A stretch of DNA of 64,000 nucleotides from Lawsonella clevelandensis (GCF_001293125.1 NZ_CP009312.1:967447-1031446), one strand, 5' to 3'; counted from the first letter of the stretch, positions 7,411 to 17,069 are shown. Notes: generated by a model from the letters alone, not told the origin. A program made the numbers and translations.

Positions 7411-10017
7411 ATGACGACACCGCTACGCCACCGCATCGCCGGCCTCAGCCTCGCCTGCTGCACCCTCCTCGCCCCCGCCGCCCTCGCCGGCGCCACGGCC
7501 ACCGCCGCCACCACCAGCTACCTCAGCGCCCTCGACGTCACCCCCAACTACGGCGACACTCCCCCCACGCACCCCTCCGCCTACTTCGCCGACTACACCA
7601 GCCCAGACTCCGTCCTCCTCGCCGCCATGAGCGGCCACACCAACGCTGCCCTCCGCACCCTCACCAGCGACCTCAGCCCCGTCCCCGACGCCACCCCCGA
7701 CGCCCTCCACATCTCCCTCACCAGCATCACCCCCAACATTATCGACGGGGCCACCAGCAACCACGTCACCATCAACGGCACCCTCACCAACGTCGGCAAA
7801 CTCCCCATCAGCGACATCGAACTCCGCCTCCAACGCGGCGACTACGCCCCCTACAGCAACGCCCTCCGCCACACCCTCGCCGAAGACCAAATCAACTACC
7901 CCACCGCGCTGCCCTTCCACAGCCTCGACGCCACCCTCCAGCCCGGCGCCACCACCACTTTCACGCTCAAAGCCCGTATCACCGGCGGCACCGGCGACAC
8001 CCTCAACATCCACGCCCCCGGCGTCTACCCCCTCCTCATCAACGCCAACGGACGCGTCAACAACTCTGACAGCGCCCGCCTCCACGACGCCCGCACCCTC
8101 CTCCCCGTCCTCTCCCTCCCCCACACCACCAACCACGACCCCGCTGAAACCGCCCCCCGCCCCATCACCCTCCTCTGGCCCCTCGCCATCACCCCCCAAG
8201 AAGCCAGCTACTACAGCTTCAGCTCCGTTACCGTCCTTCGCGACGACAACCTCGGCATCTCCCTCGGCAAAAACGGCCGCCTCCGCACCCTCCTCGACAC
8301 CGGCGCCACCCTCCTCGACGACCGCACCCTCGGCAACTCCGTCTGCCTCGCCGTCGACCCCGACCTCCTCCGCACCGTCAACCGTATGACCCGCCCCTAC
8401 CGGGTCCTCAACAACCCCACCAACCGACACGACGGCGTCCACAAAGGCAAACACAGCAGCGCCGCCCAAGCCTGGCTCGACCACCTCCGCAGCCTCGCCA
8501 CCAACAGCTGCGTCATCGCCCTCCCCTGGGCCGGCGCCAGCCTCGCCGCCACCACCCACAGCCTCGGCGGCGCCCTCCCTCACCAACTTATGGCCGACAG
8601 CCGCACCGTCACCGCCTACATCCTCCGCACCCGCCTCTCCAGCCACGTAATTTGGCCCAACGTCGGCATGGTCGCCGCCGCCGACCTCCCCGCCGCCGAC
8701 CACCCCGAACTCCTCCTCTCCTCCAACGCCCTCACCGGCCCCAGCCCCTACACCCGCGACGCCCACCACGCTCGCGCCCTCTACCAGCGCAACCCCAAAG
8801 CCCCCCTGCGCGACGTCGCCAACAGCGGCTACGGCCAATGGTTCCGCTCAGACGGCACCACCTACACCGTCACCCCCTTCGACAGCACCCTCGCCACCGC
8901 CCTCGCCGCCACCGGCCACAACCCCAGCAACACACTTTTTGGCCCCAGCGACAGCCGCTACCTCCTCACCGCCGACAGCGCCACCGCCCGCATGCAAGAC
9001 GCCGTCGCCACCCTTCTCTGGAAAACCAGCGCCAACCTACGCCGCGAAAACCTCGCCACCAACAGCTACCCCGACGCCCCTCTCATCATCGCCCCACCGC
9101 AACACTGGTCCGTCACCGACAGCGAACTCAAAACCTTCACCGACACCCTCCGCTACCTAGCCCGCCGCAACCTCATCACCACCCAATCCCTCACCGACGC
9201 CCTCGCCCAGTCCAAGCAAATGCCCCGCCGCGGCACCCTCAACACCGAGCAACTCACCAGCATGCCGCTGCCAGACGTACCCCTCGCCACCGTCACCCGC
9301 GCCGTCACCACCATCAACCGCTACCACAACCTCTTCGCCGACAAAGGCGACAACAACTTCTACAAACGCGCTCGCTACAACATCTACCGCGCCACTACCA
9401 CCCGCTACTGGGGCATCTCCCCCACCCTGGTCGGCAACGTCCCCACTACCCATAACCACCGCCCCAATAAGCACCAAGATAGCCCCGGTATCGTTCTAGC
9501 CACCCCCCCAATGCTCGGCCACCCCTCCGCCTACGCCCGCAGCATTGCACTCGCTGGCCAGGCCATGCGTAGCTCCGTCACCCTCATCAAACCTGCCAGC
9601 ATCTACACCCTCGCCTCCACCGACTCCGACCTCGTCCTCGTCGCCCGCAACGAACTTCCAGCAGACGTCACCGTCACTGTCCACACCCTGCAGCGCAACG
9701 GTGACGGGAACGGCGCCCGTACCGGCCAAGAACTCGCCCCCGCCCGCACCATCACCATCCCCGCCCAGGCTTCCCTCAACGTCAACATTCCGGTCCACCT
9801 GCCCTCCGGCCAATCCGTGCCCGTGAGCGTCTCCCTTCTGAGCGCCGACGGGCAAGAACTTGGTACCACCGTCAACATGACCGTCCGCGTCAGCCGGCTC
9901 ACCCCCCTCCTCGGCTTTTTCCTCTTTGCCGCAGTGGCCGTCCTGGCATTCCTTATCCTGAAGCGCGTACTCCCCCTCATCCGGCGGAGCAACGGACAAG
10001 GACGCTCCCATGAGTAG
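7411..10017 (+). CDS. Large secreted membrane-anchored protein, Rv3909-like (DUF6049-type)
   Basis: 868 residues. The ATG at 7411 follows AGGAGG closely; the open frame further upstream only overlaps the Nudix gene. It has a signal peptide (LACCTLLAPAALAGATA), a long extracellular part with an early beta-sandwich-like stretch (NHVTINGTLTNVGKLPISDIELRL), and one C-terminal helix (GFFLFAAVAVLAFLIL) followed by a short basic tail. Its place directly before murJ, overlapping it by eight bases, matches Rv3909 in mycobacteria. Its role is unproven, but constant linkage and overlap suggest a partner of MurJ at the outer face of the membrane. Codon use is extremely C-rich at third positions, stronger than in its neighbours. 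Confidence 0.82.
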   Translation: MTTPLRHRIAGLSLACCTLLAPAALAGATATAATTSYLSALDVTPNYGDTPPTHPSAYFADYTSPDSVLLAAMSGHTNAALRTLTSDLSPVPDATPDALHISLTSITPNIIDGATSNHVTINGTLTNVGKLPISDIELRLQRGDYAPYSNALRHTLAEDQINYPTALPFHSLDATLQPGATTTFTLKARITGGTGDTLNIHAPGVYPLLINANGRVNNSDSARLHDARTLLPVLSLPHTTNHDPAETAPRPITLLWPLAITPQEASYYSFSSVTVLRDDNLGISLGKNGRLRTLLDTGATLLDDRTLGNSVCLAVDPDLLRTVNRMTRPYRVLNNPTNRHDGVHKGKHSSAAQAWLDHLRSLATNSCVIALPWAGASLAATTHSLGGALPHQLMADSRTVTAYILRTRLSSHVIWPNVGMVAAADLPAADHPELLLSSNALTGPSPYTRDAHHARALYQRNPKAPLRDVANSGYGQWFRSDGTTYTVTPFDSTLATALAATGHNPSNTLFGPSDSRYLLTADSATARMQDAVATLLWKTSANLRRENLATNSYPDAPLIIAPPQHWSVTDSELKTFTDTLRYLARRNLITTQSLTDALAQSKQMPRRGTLNTEQLTSMPLPDVPLATVTRAVTTINRYHNLFADKGDNNFYKRARYNIYRATTTRYWGISPTLVGNVPTTHNHRPNKHQDSPGIVLATPPMLGHPSAYARSIALAGQAMRSSVTLIKPASIYTLASTDSDLVLVARNELPADVTVTVHTLQRNGDGNGARTGQELAPARTITIPAQASLNVNIPVHLPSGQSVPVSVSLLSADGQELGTTVNMTVRVSRLTPLLGFFLFAAVAVLAFLILKRVLPLIRRSNGQGRSHE

Positions 10018-12634
10018 AGAAACCGACCGCGCCATCCGGCGTGCCCAGCAGCTCGAAACTACCGGCACCGCCAGCCAAGAAAGCGACAGCGACGTCCTGC
10101 GCTCCACCGGCACTATGGCTATCGCCACCCTGCTGAGCCGCATCACCGGCTTCATCAAAGCCACCCTGCTGGGCGCTAGCCTTGGCGCCGCCGTGTTCTC
10201 CTCCTTCAACTCCGCCAATCAGCTGCCCAACCTCGTCACCGAGATTGTGCTGGGTGCCGTCCTCACCAGCCTGGTGGTGCCGGTGCTGGTGCGCGCCGAA
10301 AAGGAGGATCCGGACCACGGTGCCTCCTTCATTCGCCGGCTCATCACGGTGTCCAGTGTGCTGCTCATTGTGGTGACGGTGGTGTGTGTGGCTGCTGCGC
10401 CGCTGCTCACCCGCCTCAGCCTGGATCCCAGCGGCAAAGTGAACGTCTATCAGGCCACCAACTTCGCCTATCTGGTGTTGCCGCAGATTTTCTTCTACGG
10501 CATATCCGCCTTGCTCATGGCCATCCTCAACACGAAGGGTGTGTTCAAGCCGGGGGCGTGGGCGCCGGTGTGGAACAACATTGTTGTCCTCTTCTTTGTC
10601 ACTCTCTACTGGGTGGTCCCCGGCGGGCTGGCTCCCAACGACAACGGCTCCTTTACCAACGTTCACATGCTCATTCTGGGCTTGGGCGCCACTCTGGGTG
10701 TGGTGGTGCAGGCGATCGTCCTCATTCCGCCGCTCCGCAAAATCGGCATTGACCTGCGCCCCGAGTGGGGTATCGATAGCCGCATTAAGCAGTTCGCCGG
10801 GATGGGCATCGCCATTGTGGTGTATGTGGCCATCAGCCAGGCTGGTTACTTCGTCACTAACCGTATCGCGTCTATGGCTGACAACGCGGCACCGGGTGTG
10901 TATTCGCAGGCGTGGCTGCTGCTGCAGATGCCCTACGGCATTATTGGGGTGACGCTGTTGACGGCCATCATGCCGCGGCTGTCCCGCAATGCTGCCGACA
11001 ACAACACGAAGGGCGTGGTTCGGGATCTTACCGTCGCCACCAAACTCACTATGATCGGCATTCTGCCCGTGGTGGTGTTCATGCTGGTGTTCGGCCCGGA
11101 GATTGGCGTGGCATTGTATGCCTACGGGCGGTTCTCGGTGTCGGCGGCTACCGCTATTGGGTTGACGGTGGCGCTGTCCGCGTTCACACTGATCCCCTAC
11201 AGCATTGTGCTGCTGCACTTGCGCGTTTTTTACGCTCGCGAGCAAGCTTGGACGCCTACTTTCATCATTATTGCCATCACCGCCACGAAGATCATTCTGT
11301 CCAGCTTGGCAATCACTATGGCCCCCAATACGGAGTCAGTGGTGATTCTGCTGGGTGTGGCCAACGGCTGCGCTTTTATTGCTGGCGCCAGCATCGGTGC
11401 CTACCTGCTGAAACGCAGTATCGGGACGCTTAATTCGCGGGAGGTGCTGTACACCTGCGTGTGGGTACTGGGGGCGTCCCTGGTGGCGGTTGCGGTGGCG
11501 TGTGGGGTGGACCATATTCCGTTTATTCGCCAGCTGTCCGACCAGTTGGGCTCCGGCGGCATGATCATTCGGGTGGTTATTGCCGGGCTGCTGCTGGTGG
11601 GCATTACTGTGCTTATCCTCTCACTCAGCCCCCTGCAGGAGGTGGGGACGTTGGAGCGGCTGCTGGCACGCTTGCCTGGGCCGGGTGGCCGCTACTTTGG
11701 CCGGCGGGCCTCTTCCCGCTCCGGTGTCGCTGGTGCAGCCTCGGGGGTGGCTATTGATGAGCATGTCCCTGACCAGCTCAACGAGGCCCTGGAGCTGACC
11801 GCGGGCGGTAACAGCCCTCTCACTACCCGTATTTCTCTTCCGAAGTTGGCCCCGGTGGCTGGCTACTTACTGCCCGGCGCCTACGTGTGCGAGGGTCGCT
11901 ACCGGCTGCTGTCCTACCAGGGTAAGAACGCGAAGGGGGAGGTGACGTGGCTAGCGACCGACAGCCAGCAGCCCGGCAAGCGGGTCATGTTGGTGACGGC
12001 GGCCGACAAGGTTATTCGCGTTCCCCAGCCGGTGGAGACGGCACTCATTGCTGCCGCAGAGGTTCCGGTGGCAGAGCAGGCTGAGGCGCAGGCTCGTGCC
12101 GAGGAAGGTGCCTTCACCAGCAGTGGTGACGGTGCCGAGTTCAGTGACGGTGCCAGCTTGGATACCGGCGTTGGTGCCGCCTCCCATAACATTGCCACTA
12201 ACGTTGTCGAAGTGACCGCCGCTAGCCTTTCCGCTGCTGGAGCGGGCATTAGCTCCACCGCTGCCGTCGGCGCAGGTGGTGGAGCATCCGCTGACACCGC
12301 TGACACCGCTGACACCGCCGCTTCCGCTACTGATTCCGCTGCTGCCCCCGCCGTCAATGCCGCAGCTGTCTCTTCTGCCACTTACACAGCCGGCAGCAGT
12401 TCCTTGGAGACCATCAATGTGGTGAAGGAAACCACCCCCCACAATGTCCACCACACCTCCCCGCTGCGCTTCTTGGTGGCCTCATTGGTCAGTATCGCCC
12501 TGGCCACCGGCATTGGGGCCGGCCTTTTCGCCGCCCTCCACAACCCACTAGCCGGTATCGAGAACCTCCACCGCAGCACTACCCAAACGCAGACCCAACC
12601 CCTCCCCCAGGGCACTTCCCACACTCCCTCCTAG
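10010..12634 (+). CDS. murJ: Lipid II flippase MurJ (MviN) with shortened pseudokinase part
   Basis: The protein moves lipid II to the outer face of the membrane. Residues about 35-550 hold the multi-helix MOP-superfamily core (LSRITGFIKATLLG, NQLPNLVTEIVLGAVL, FYAREQAWTPT). In mycobacteria a cytoplasmic pseudokinase, one membrane helix and an extracellular domain follow. Here only the first kinase-lobe segment is recognisable (about 622-665, PGAYVCEGRYRLL...TWLATDSQQPGKRVMLV). It passes straight into an Ala/Ser/Thr-rich linker with DTA repeats, then one helix (about 820-845, RFLVASLVSIALATGIGAGL) and about 30 outer residues. At 874 residues it is some 300 shorter than the mycobacterial protein as I remember it. 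It overlaps the upstream gene by eight bases. Confidence 0.93.
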   Translation: MSRETDRAIRRAQQLETTGTASQESDSDVLRSTGTMAIATLLSRITGFIKATLLGASLGAAVFSSFNSANQLPNLVTEIVLGAVLTSLVVPVLVRAEKEDPDHGASFIRRLITVSSVLLIVVTVVCVAAAPLLTRLSLDPSGKVNVYQATNFAYLVLPQIFFYGISALLMAILNTKGVFKPGAWAPVWNNIVVLFFVTLYWVVPGGLAPNDNGSFTNVHMLILGLGATLGVVVQAIVLIPPLRKIGIDLRPEWGIDSRIKQFAGMGIAIVVYVAISQAGYFVTNRIASMADNAAPGVYSQAWLLLQMPYGIIGVTLLTAIMPRLSRNAADNNTKGVVRDLTVATKLTMIGILPVVVFMLVFGPEIGVALYAYGRFSVSAATAIGLTVALSAFTLIPYSIVLLHLRVFYAREQAWTPTFIIIAITATKIILSSLAITMAPNTESVVILLGVANGCAFIAGASIGAYLLKRSIGTLNSREVLYTCVWVLGASLVAVAVACGVDHIPFIRQLSDQLGSGGMIIRVVIAGLLLVGITVLILSLSPLQEVGTLERLLARLPGPGGRYFGRRASSRSGVAGAASGVAIDEHVPDQLNEALELTAGGNSPLTTRISLPKLAPVAGYLLPGAYVCEGRYRLLSYQGKNAKGEVTWLATDSQQPGKRVMLVTAADKVIRVPQPVETALIAAAEVPVAEQAEAQARAEEGAFTSSGDGAEFSDGASLDTGVGAASHNIATNVVEVTAASLSAAGAGISSTAAVGAGGGASADTADTADTAASATDSAAAPAVNAAAVSSATYTAGSSSLETINVVKETTPHNVHHTSPLRFLVASLVSIALATGIGAGLFAALHNPLAGIENLHRSTTQTQTQPLPQGTSHTPS

Positions 12635-12881
12635 CTGAGAGCCTTTCTACCCTAGCTACAGCTTATTTTCGCCCTAAAGTATGTTTCTTGGGACTTTTTT
12701 CGCACACAAATATCTGCTTTTACCTGCGATAACACCACCATTTCCCGCCTCAAGGGACTCGTCACCGCACATGTAGCTCCCCCACAGTTGGACGGGTGTT
12801 CCTAAAGTAGTGCGCAACAAGGGTGCTCCACCACTCGACACGGCTTCTCCACCGTGCGGCGTAATTCTTTCAGGACACACC

Positions 12882-13436
12882 ATGCTTAGCTCTGTCGAAG
12901 CGCGTTACCTGCCTAACGAGATGCTCGCGACCCACCGCGACCTGTTCGACACCTTCGACGCCAACACCGGCCTCTACCGCACCATTGCCTACAGCATTTG
13001 CCGTAACCGCGACGACGCTGAAGATGCGTTGCAAGACTCCTGCGTAAACCTGCTCTCCCGCACACTCCCCCGACGCGGCTCTAATCTGGTGCAGTGGGTC
13101 GCCCGCGTTGTCACCAACGCCGCAATCGACCACCAACGCCGCCTCCACAGCCACCCCACCTCCGAGCTCTGCGAAGGCTTCGACCGGCCTCTCTGCGACA
13201 GCACCGACTGGCCGCTAGTGGACGGCTACAACTACAGCGTCGAGCAGATGCTCAAAGAACTTCCTTCCGACCAGCGCGAAGCCATCTTCCTTGTGGACGT
13301 GGTTGGCTTCACCTTGCAGGAAACCGCCGAGCTGGTGGGCGCCCCTCTCGGCACCGTGAAGAGCCGCCGCAACCGCGCCCGTGCCCGCCTAGTCCAGTCC
13401 GCCGCCCAGGAGGCCATCCTCCCCCGGAGCGCCTAG
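12882..13436 (+). CDS. sigM: ECF sigma factor SigM
   Basis: 184 residues from the ATG at 12882. Region 2 is at about 28-60 (LYRTIAYSICRNRDDAEDALQDSCVNLL), and region 4 is at about 125-172 (LPSDQREAIFLVDVVGFTLQETAELVGAPLGTVKSRRNRARARL), the helix-turn-helix that reads the -35 box. Position between murJ and trxB/trxA matches Rv3911. In corynebacteria SigM answers disulfide/oxidative stress and controls trxB, which is the next gene here. No anti-sigma gene lies between sigM and trxB (only 128 bases), unlike in mycobacteria. An upstream in-frame start at 12810 is less likely. Confidence 0.9.
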   Translation: MLSSVEARYLPNEMLATHRDLFDTFDANTGLYRTIAYSICRNRDDAEDALQDSCVNLLSRTLPRRGSNLVQWVARVVTNAAIDHQRRLHSHPTSELCEGFDRPLCDSTDWPLVDGYNYSVEQMLKELPSDQREAIFLVDVVGFTLQETAELVGAPLGTVKSRRNRARARLVQSAAQEAILPRSA

Positions 13437-13493
13437 CGGTCATCCTTCTCCATGAACGGCTCACCGCCTGGAAGTTTTCCCCTATACCCCAGG

Positions 13494-13522
13494 GGGAATA
13501 AATGCGCAGGGGTGTCCGTTTC
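13494..13522 (+). promoter_or_regulatory. Candidate SigM-type (ECF) promoter before trxB
   Basis: GGGAAT (13494-13499) and CGTTTC (13517-13522) are 17 bases apart, and the trxB start is 42 bases downstream. ECF sigma factors typically use a GGAA-type -35 with a CGT-type -10, and my recollection of the corynebacterial SigM promoter is close to GGGAAT/CGTTG. No transcription data support this. Confidence 0.45.
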
Positions 13523-13564
13523 ACTAAAATGAGAACAGCACATCGATCTCACAGAAGGACACCC

Positions 13565-14509
13565 GTGGCTGAGAACACTCCCGACACTGTCGCCGACGTT
13601 ATCATCGTTGGCTCCGGCCCAGCCGGCTACACCGCCGCCATCTACGCTGCCCGCGCAGAACTGAAACCCATCGTCTTTGAAGGTTTCGCCGCCGGTGGCC
13701 TCCTCATGAACACCACGGTCATCGAAAACTTCCCCGGCTTCCACGAGGGCATCGAAGGCCCCAAACTTATGGAAGAAATGCGCGGCCAAGCTGAACATTT
13801 CGGGGCCGACCTCCGTATGGAAGAAGTCGAGAAGATCGACCTCACCGGAGAGATCAAAACCGTTGAATCCCTTGGGGTTACTTACGGAGCCAAGACCATC
13901 ATTCTGGCCATGGGCTCCACCCCCCGCTACCTCAACGTCCCCGGCGAAGAAGAATTCAAAGCTCGCGGTGTCAGCGCCTGCGCCACCTGCGACGGCTTCT
14001 TCTTCAAAGACAAAGACATTGCCGTCGTGGGCGGTGGCGACTCCGCCATGGAAGAAGCTACCTACCTTACCCGCTTCGCCAAGTCCGTTACCCTCATCCA
14101 CCGCCGCGATGAGTTTCGCGCCAGTCCCATCATGGCCGAACGCGCCGAAGCCGATCCCAAAATCCGCTTCCTCATGAACTCTGTCATTGACGAGGTCCAG
14201 GGCGACACCACCCTCAACAACCTGCGCATCAAGAACACCGTCACCGGCGACCTCAGCGACCTCCCCGTCGAAGGCCTCTTCGTCGCCATCGGCCACGACC
14301 CACAGTCCCAGCTAGTCCGGGGCCAGGTTGAGGTTGATGCCAAGGGCTACGTGAAGGTGGATGGCCGCAGTTCCCGCACCAACATCGACGGAGTCTTTGC
14401 CTGCGGCGACCTCATCGACGACCACTATCAGCAGGCCGTTACCGCCGCCGGTTCCGGCTGTGTCGCTGCCTTGGATGCCCAAGCCTGGCTGATGAACCAC
14501 GCCTCCTAG
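13565..14509 (+). CDS. trxB: Thioredoxin-disulfide reductase
   Basis: The enzyme passes electrons from NADPH through FAD to thioredoxin. It is 314 residues from the GTG at 13565, preceded by AGAAGGA; the upstream in-frame ATGs lack a site and add a basic stretch foreign to the family. Visible are the FAD-binding GSGPAG (16-21), the redox pair CATC (Cys139, Cys142), the NADPH-binding [19 protein letters not shown] for the NADPH phosphate, and the closing [18 protein letters not shown]. Length is normal. A likely stress promoter lies at 13494. trxA follows after 112 bases. Confidence 0.96.
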   Translation: MAENTPDTVADVIIVGSGPAGYTAAIYAARAELKPIVFEGFAAGGLLMNTTVIENFPGFHEGIEGPKLMEEMRGQAEHFGADLRMEEVEKIDLTGEIKTVESLGVTYGAKTIILAMGSTPRYLNVPGEEEFKARGVSACATCDGFFFKDKDIAVVGGGDSAMEEATYLTRFAKSVTLIHRRDEFRASPIMAERAEADPKIRFLMNSVIDEVQGDTTLNNLRIKNTVTGDLSDLPVEGLFVAIGHDPQSQLVRGQVEVDAKGYVKVDGRSSRTNIDGVFACGDLIDDHYQQAVTAAGSGCVAALDAQAWLMNHAS

Positions 14510-14621
14510 CCGACACACCACCTGGCAACCGCAACTTTTGTAGCACCCCTCATCACTACACCTTCTAGCCCCTACGACGTCCTACTCCACACCTTTCCGA
14601 GAGCACTAAAGGAGAACCCCG

Positions 14622-14948
14622 ATGTCCGCTAACACCATCACCGTCACCGCCGACAACTTCCGTTCCGTCGTCGCCGAATCCGAACTCCCTGTCCTAGTGG
14701 ATTTCTGGGCAGCCTGGTGCGGCCCCTGCCAGGCCGTCGGCCCCGTTGTCGACGACATCGCCGCCGAAAACAAGGACAAGCTAGTGGTGTGCAAGGTCAA
14801 CGTCGACGAGCAGCAGGCCCTCGCCCAAATGTTCGGCATCATGTCCATCCCCACCATGCTCCTCTTCAAGGGCGGCAAGGTCGTCAAGACTCTCACCGGT
14901 GCCCGCCCCAAGGCTGCCATCATGGCTGCCATCAAGGACGAGCTGTAA
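14622..14948 (+). CDS. trxA: Thioredoxin
   Basis: 108 residues with the standard active site WCGPC (Cys33, Cys36), a preceding VDFWAAW strand and the cis-proline SIPTMLLFKGG segment. It is a cytosolic dithiol reductant reduced by the upstream TrxB. The start has AAAGGAGA at good spacing. The perfect 17-bp hairpin at 15004 closes the trxB-trxA unit. Confidence 0.97.
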   Translation: MSANTITVTADNFRSVVAESELPVLVDFWAAWCGPCQAVGPVVDDIAAENKDKLVVCKVNVDEQQALAQMFGIMSIPTMLLFKGGKVVKTLTGARPKAAIMAAIKDEL

Positions 14949-15003
14949 ACCTCCGCCCGCTGTTTCCATCCCCTCCGGGTTGGTGACGAGTCCATGACGG
15001 GCC

Positions 15004-15043
15004 AACTAAGCGGCACGGGTTATGCGACCCGTGCCGCTTAGTT
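15004..15043 (+). terminator. Strong hairpin terminator after trxA
   Basis: AACTAAGCGGCACGGGT pairs over 17 bp without mismatch with ACCCGTGCCGCTTAGTT around a six-base loop (TATGCG). It is followed by a T-rich stretch and separates trxA from cwlM. Confidence 0.85.
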
Positions 15044-15115
15044 GTGTGCTATTTGGCCTAACCTTTTAAGATTGAACTAAGCCATTCTTGTGTCTGGTGC
15101 CCAAGGAGACCCATC

Positions 15116-16243
15116 ATGACAGACCCCCGCACGAACCCCTCCGCCCACGGAGACGTGCGCCAACAGCTCATTGAGCTGGGTTTTGTTGTGAACCCCGACG
15201 ACGACCTCACTACCGCTATCTGCGCATTCCAGCAGCAGCGCGGGCTTGTCGTCGACGGCTATGTGGGCCCGATGACCCGCCGCGCCCTCTCTGAGGCCAG
15301 CCATAAACTGGGCTGCCGCGTCCTCAACTTCATGCCGACCAACCTAATGTTCGGTGACGACGTTGCTACCCTTCAGGATTCCCTCCAAGAGCTGGGCTTT
15401 TACACCAGCCGCATCGACGGCGTTTTTGGCCCCAACACCCATGTGGCCCTGCTGAACTATCAGCGGGAGTTTGGCCTTTCCTCCGACGGCATTTGTGGCC
15501 CCGCCACCCTTCAGTCCCTTGGCCGGCTGGGTCGGCGTGTTACCGGCGGCTCTCCCTCCAACATTGTGGAGCAGGAGATCGTTCGCTCGTCTGGTCCGAG
15601 CTTGTCCGGTAAGCGCATCATTCTGAATCCGCATGTCTACAATGGCACCGGCCAGTATGGGGAGCTGTTGCCGGAGGAGATTGGGGATCTGCACGACGAA
15701 GTGGTGTGGGATATTGCCAATCGTATTGAGGGCCGCATGATGGCGTTGGGTGTGGAAACATTCATCACTCATCCGCGCGGTGGCGATATTTCTCCTGACG
15801 ATGCTGCTCAGATGGCGAACCAGGTTGATGGCGACCTGATGATTACCATGGAGTGCGACGTCTACCCTAACGAACTGGCCAATGGTGTGGCTACATTTTT
15901 CTTCCGCAATAGCCACGGCAAGGTAAGCGCAGTAGGTAAGCTGCTGGCCCAGTTTGTGCAGCGTGAGGTGGTGGCCCGTACGGGGCTGACGGATTGTCGC
16001 TCGCATGGTCGCACGTGGGATGTGCTGCGGTTGACCCGCATGCCGTCGATTTGTGTGTCGTTGGGCTATATTACGAACCAGCATGACCGTGAGCTGCTGT
16101 TGTCTGCGGAGGGTCGCGACGCGATCGCCGAAGGCATTGTGGTGGCGGTGAAGCGACTCTATCTGATGAACGACGATACGCTGTCGACTGGTTCTTTCAC
16201 CTTTGCCGAACTTCTTGAGGTAGAGCGCAACAGCCTCCGCTAA
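15116..16243 (+). CDS. cwlM: CwlM, amidase_3-like peptidoglycan regulator
   Basis: 375 residues, no signal peptide, so cytoplasmic. Two peptidoglycan-binding-1 repeats (about 12-60 and 80-137, each with the DGxxGPxTxxAL pattern) precede an amidase_3 fold (about 165-350). Of the zinc-amidase residues, His173 (NPH) and Glu195 are in place. The third zinc His seems replaced by Glu246 (DLMITMEC), and the late catalytic Glu by Ser (CVSLGYITN). It is therefore probably not an active amidase. In mycobacteria CwlM is phosphorylated by PknB and stimulates MurA. The C-terminal TGSFTFAELL (358-367) resembles the phosphorylated threonine segment there, from memory. Its 3' end overlaps the convergent gene by four bases. 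Confidence 0.9.
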   Translation: MTDPRTNPSAHGDVRQQLIELGFVVNPDDDLTTAICAFQQQRGLVVDGYVGPMTRRALSEASHKLGCRVLNFMPTNLMFGDDVATLQDSLQELGFYTSRIDGVFGPNTHVALLNYQREFGLSSDGICGPATLQSLGRLGRRVTGGSPSNIVEQEIVRSSGPSLSGKRIILNPHVYNGTGQYGELLPEEIGDLHDEVVWDIANRIEGRMMALGVETFITHPRGGDISPDDAAQMANQVDGDLMITMECDVYPNELANGVATFFFRNSHGKVSAVGKLLAQFVQREVVARTGLTDCRSHGRTWDVLRLTRMPSICVSLGYITNQHDRELLLSAEGRDAIAEGIVVAVKRLYLMNDDTLSTGSFTFAELLEVERNSLR

Positions 16244-16959
16244 GTACTGGCCGCGGTGTCGCTTTCTGTACTCGCCTCTGCCCCGGCTCCCGCGGGGACG
16301 CGCTCGGTTTCGTAGGCGATGAGTTCAATCATCCGGTCAACATAGCGTTGGTCTAGCGCTGCTTTCACGGACTGCTGCCACAGGTTGCGTTTATCGACGT
16401 CCATGCGCCAGCGGGACACCCGCGGATGCGGCACGATCTCTTTGAAACCACACGCCGACAACACATCTCGCGTGGGAATACAGACGTGGTCGAGGGCGGA
16501 CTTGGGGTCCGCATCCCCCGCATAGGAGCCTGCGTTCCCTTCCCTACCGAAAGCCTCCACGGCGCGTACACCGCGGTCTCGCAGATCAGCCACGGCCGCA
16601 TTGATGAGTTTCACGTAAGCCATGATGGAGCGATATTTGTCGGTGATATAGACGTGGCTTACCACCATGGCGTCGGGGTTGACGGGTCCACTGGGGAGGA
16701 GCTTGTGGCGGGGGATGTAGTTCGGGGGCGCGTAGAGGACGAGCCCGACGGCACGTTCGTCAGCAACGAGTACTTGCCCGCAGACCCCCCATTCGAGGAG
16801 GACAGCGGAGAGCCATGCTTCTTTTTCGAAGGAGTCATCGTAGCCGCGTTCGATGTGCCCGGGCTCGCGGTCGGTTTCCCAAAAGGCGCAGACGCGGGAA
16901 TGGTGGGGGAGATCCTCGACCATAGAAAGTTCGAGCGGCACGATGCGTAAATCTGCCAC
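16240..16959 (-). CDS. GNAT-like conserved protein (Rv3916c position)
   Basis: 239 residues from the GTG at 16959, which follows AAAGGAGG; an upstream ATG at 17007 has no such site. The pattern (VLVADERAVGLVLYAPP, AMVVSHVYITDKYRSIMAYVKLINAAVADLRDRGVRAVEAFGREG, ACGFKEIVPHP) suggests an N-acetyltransferase fold: a strand, an acetyl-CoA-loop region, then a helix and the late CGF strand. Substrate is unknown. It lies between cwlM and parB exactly as Rv3916c does in M. tuberculosis, and its end overlaps cwlM tail to tail. Confidence 0.8.
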   Translation of the reverse strand: MADLRIVPLELSMVEDLPHHSRVCAFWETDREPGHIERGYDDSFEKEAWLSAVLLEWGVCGQVLVADERAVGLVLYAPPNYIPRHKLLPSGPVNPDAMVVSHVYITDKYRSIMAYVKLINAAVADLRDRGVRAVEAFGREGNAGSYAGDADPKSALDHVCIPTRDVLSACGFKEIVPHPRVSRWRMDVDKRNLWQQSVKAALDQRYVDRMIELIAYETERVPAGAGAEASTESDTAAST

Positions 16960-17069
16960 TGCAGCCTCCTTTCCCGGTCTGTCTGGCCCCATTTTTGTCA
17001 CTGTCACAGTGACGAAAAAACCTTGGGTAGTTACATGTTTGTATTTTTGCTGTTATTTGGCTTTTTGCG

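Noticed and set aside
7423-8838. 471-residue open frame opposite the Rv3909-like gene
   Set aside because: It consists of Gly/Val/Glu/Ala only, mirrors the C-rich third positions of the real gene and has no start signal or domain.
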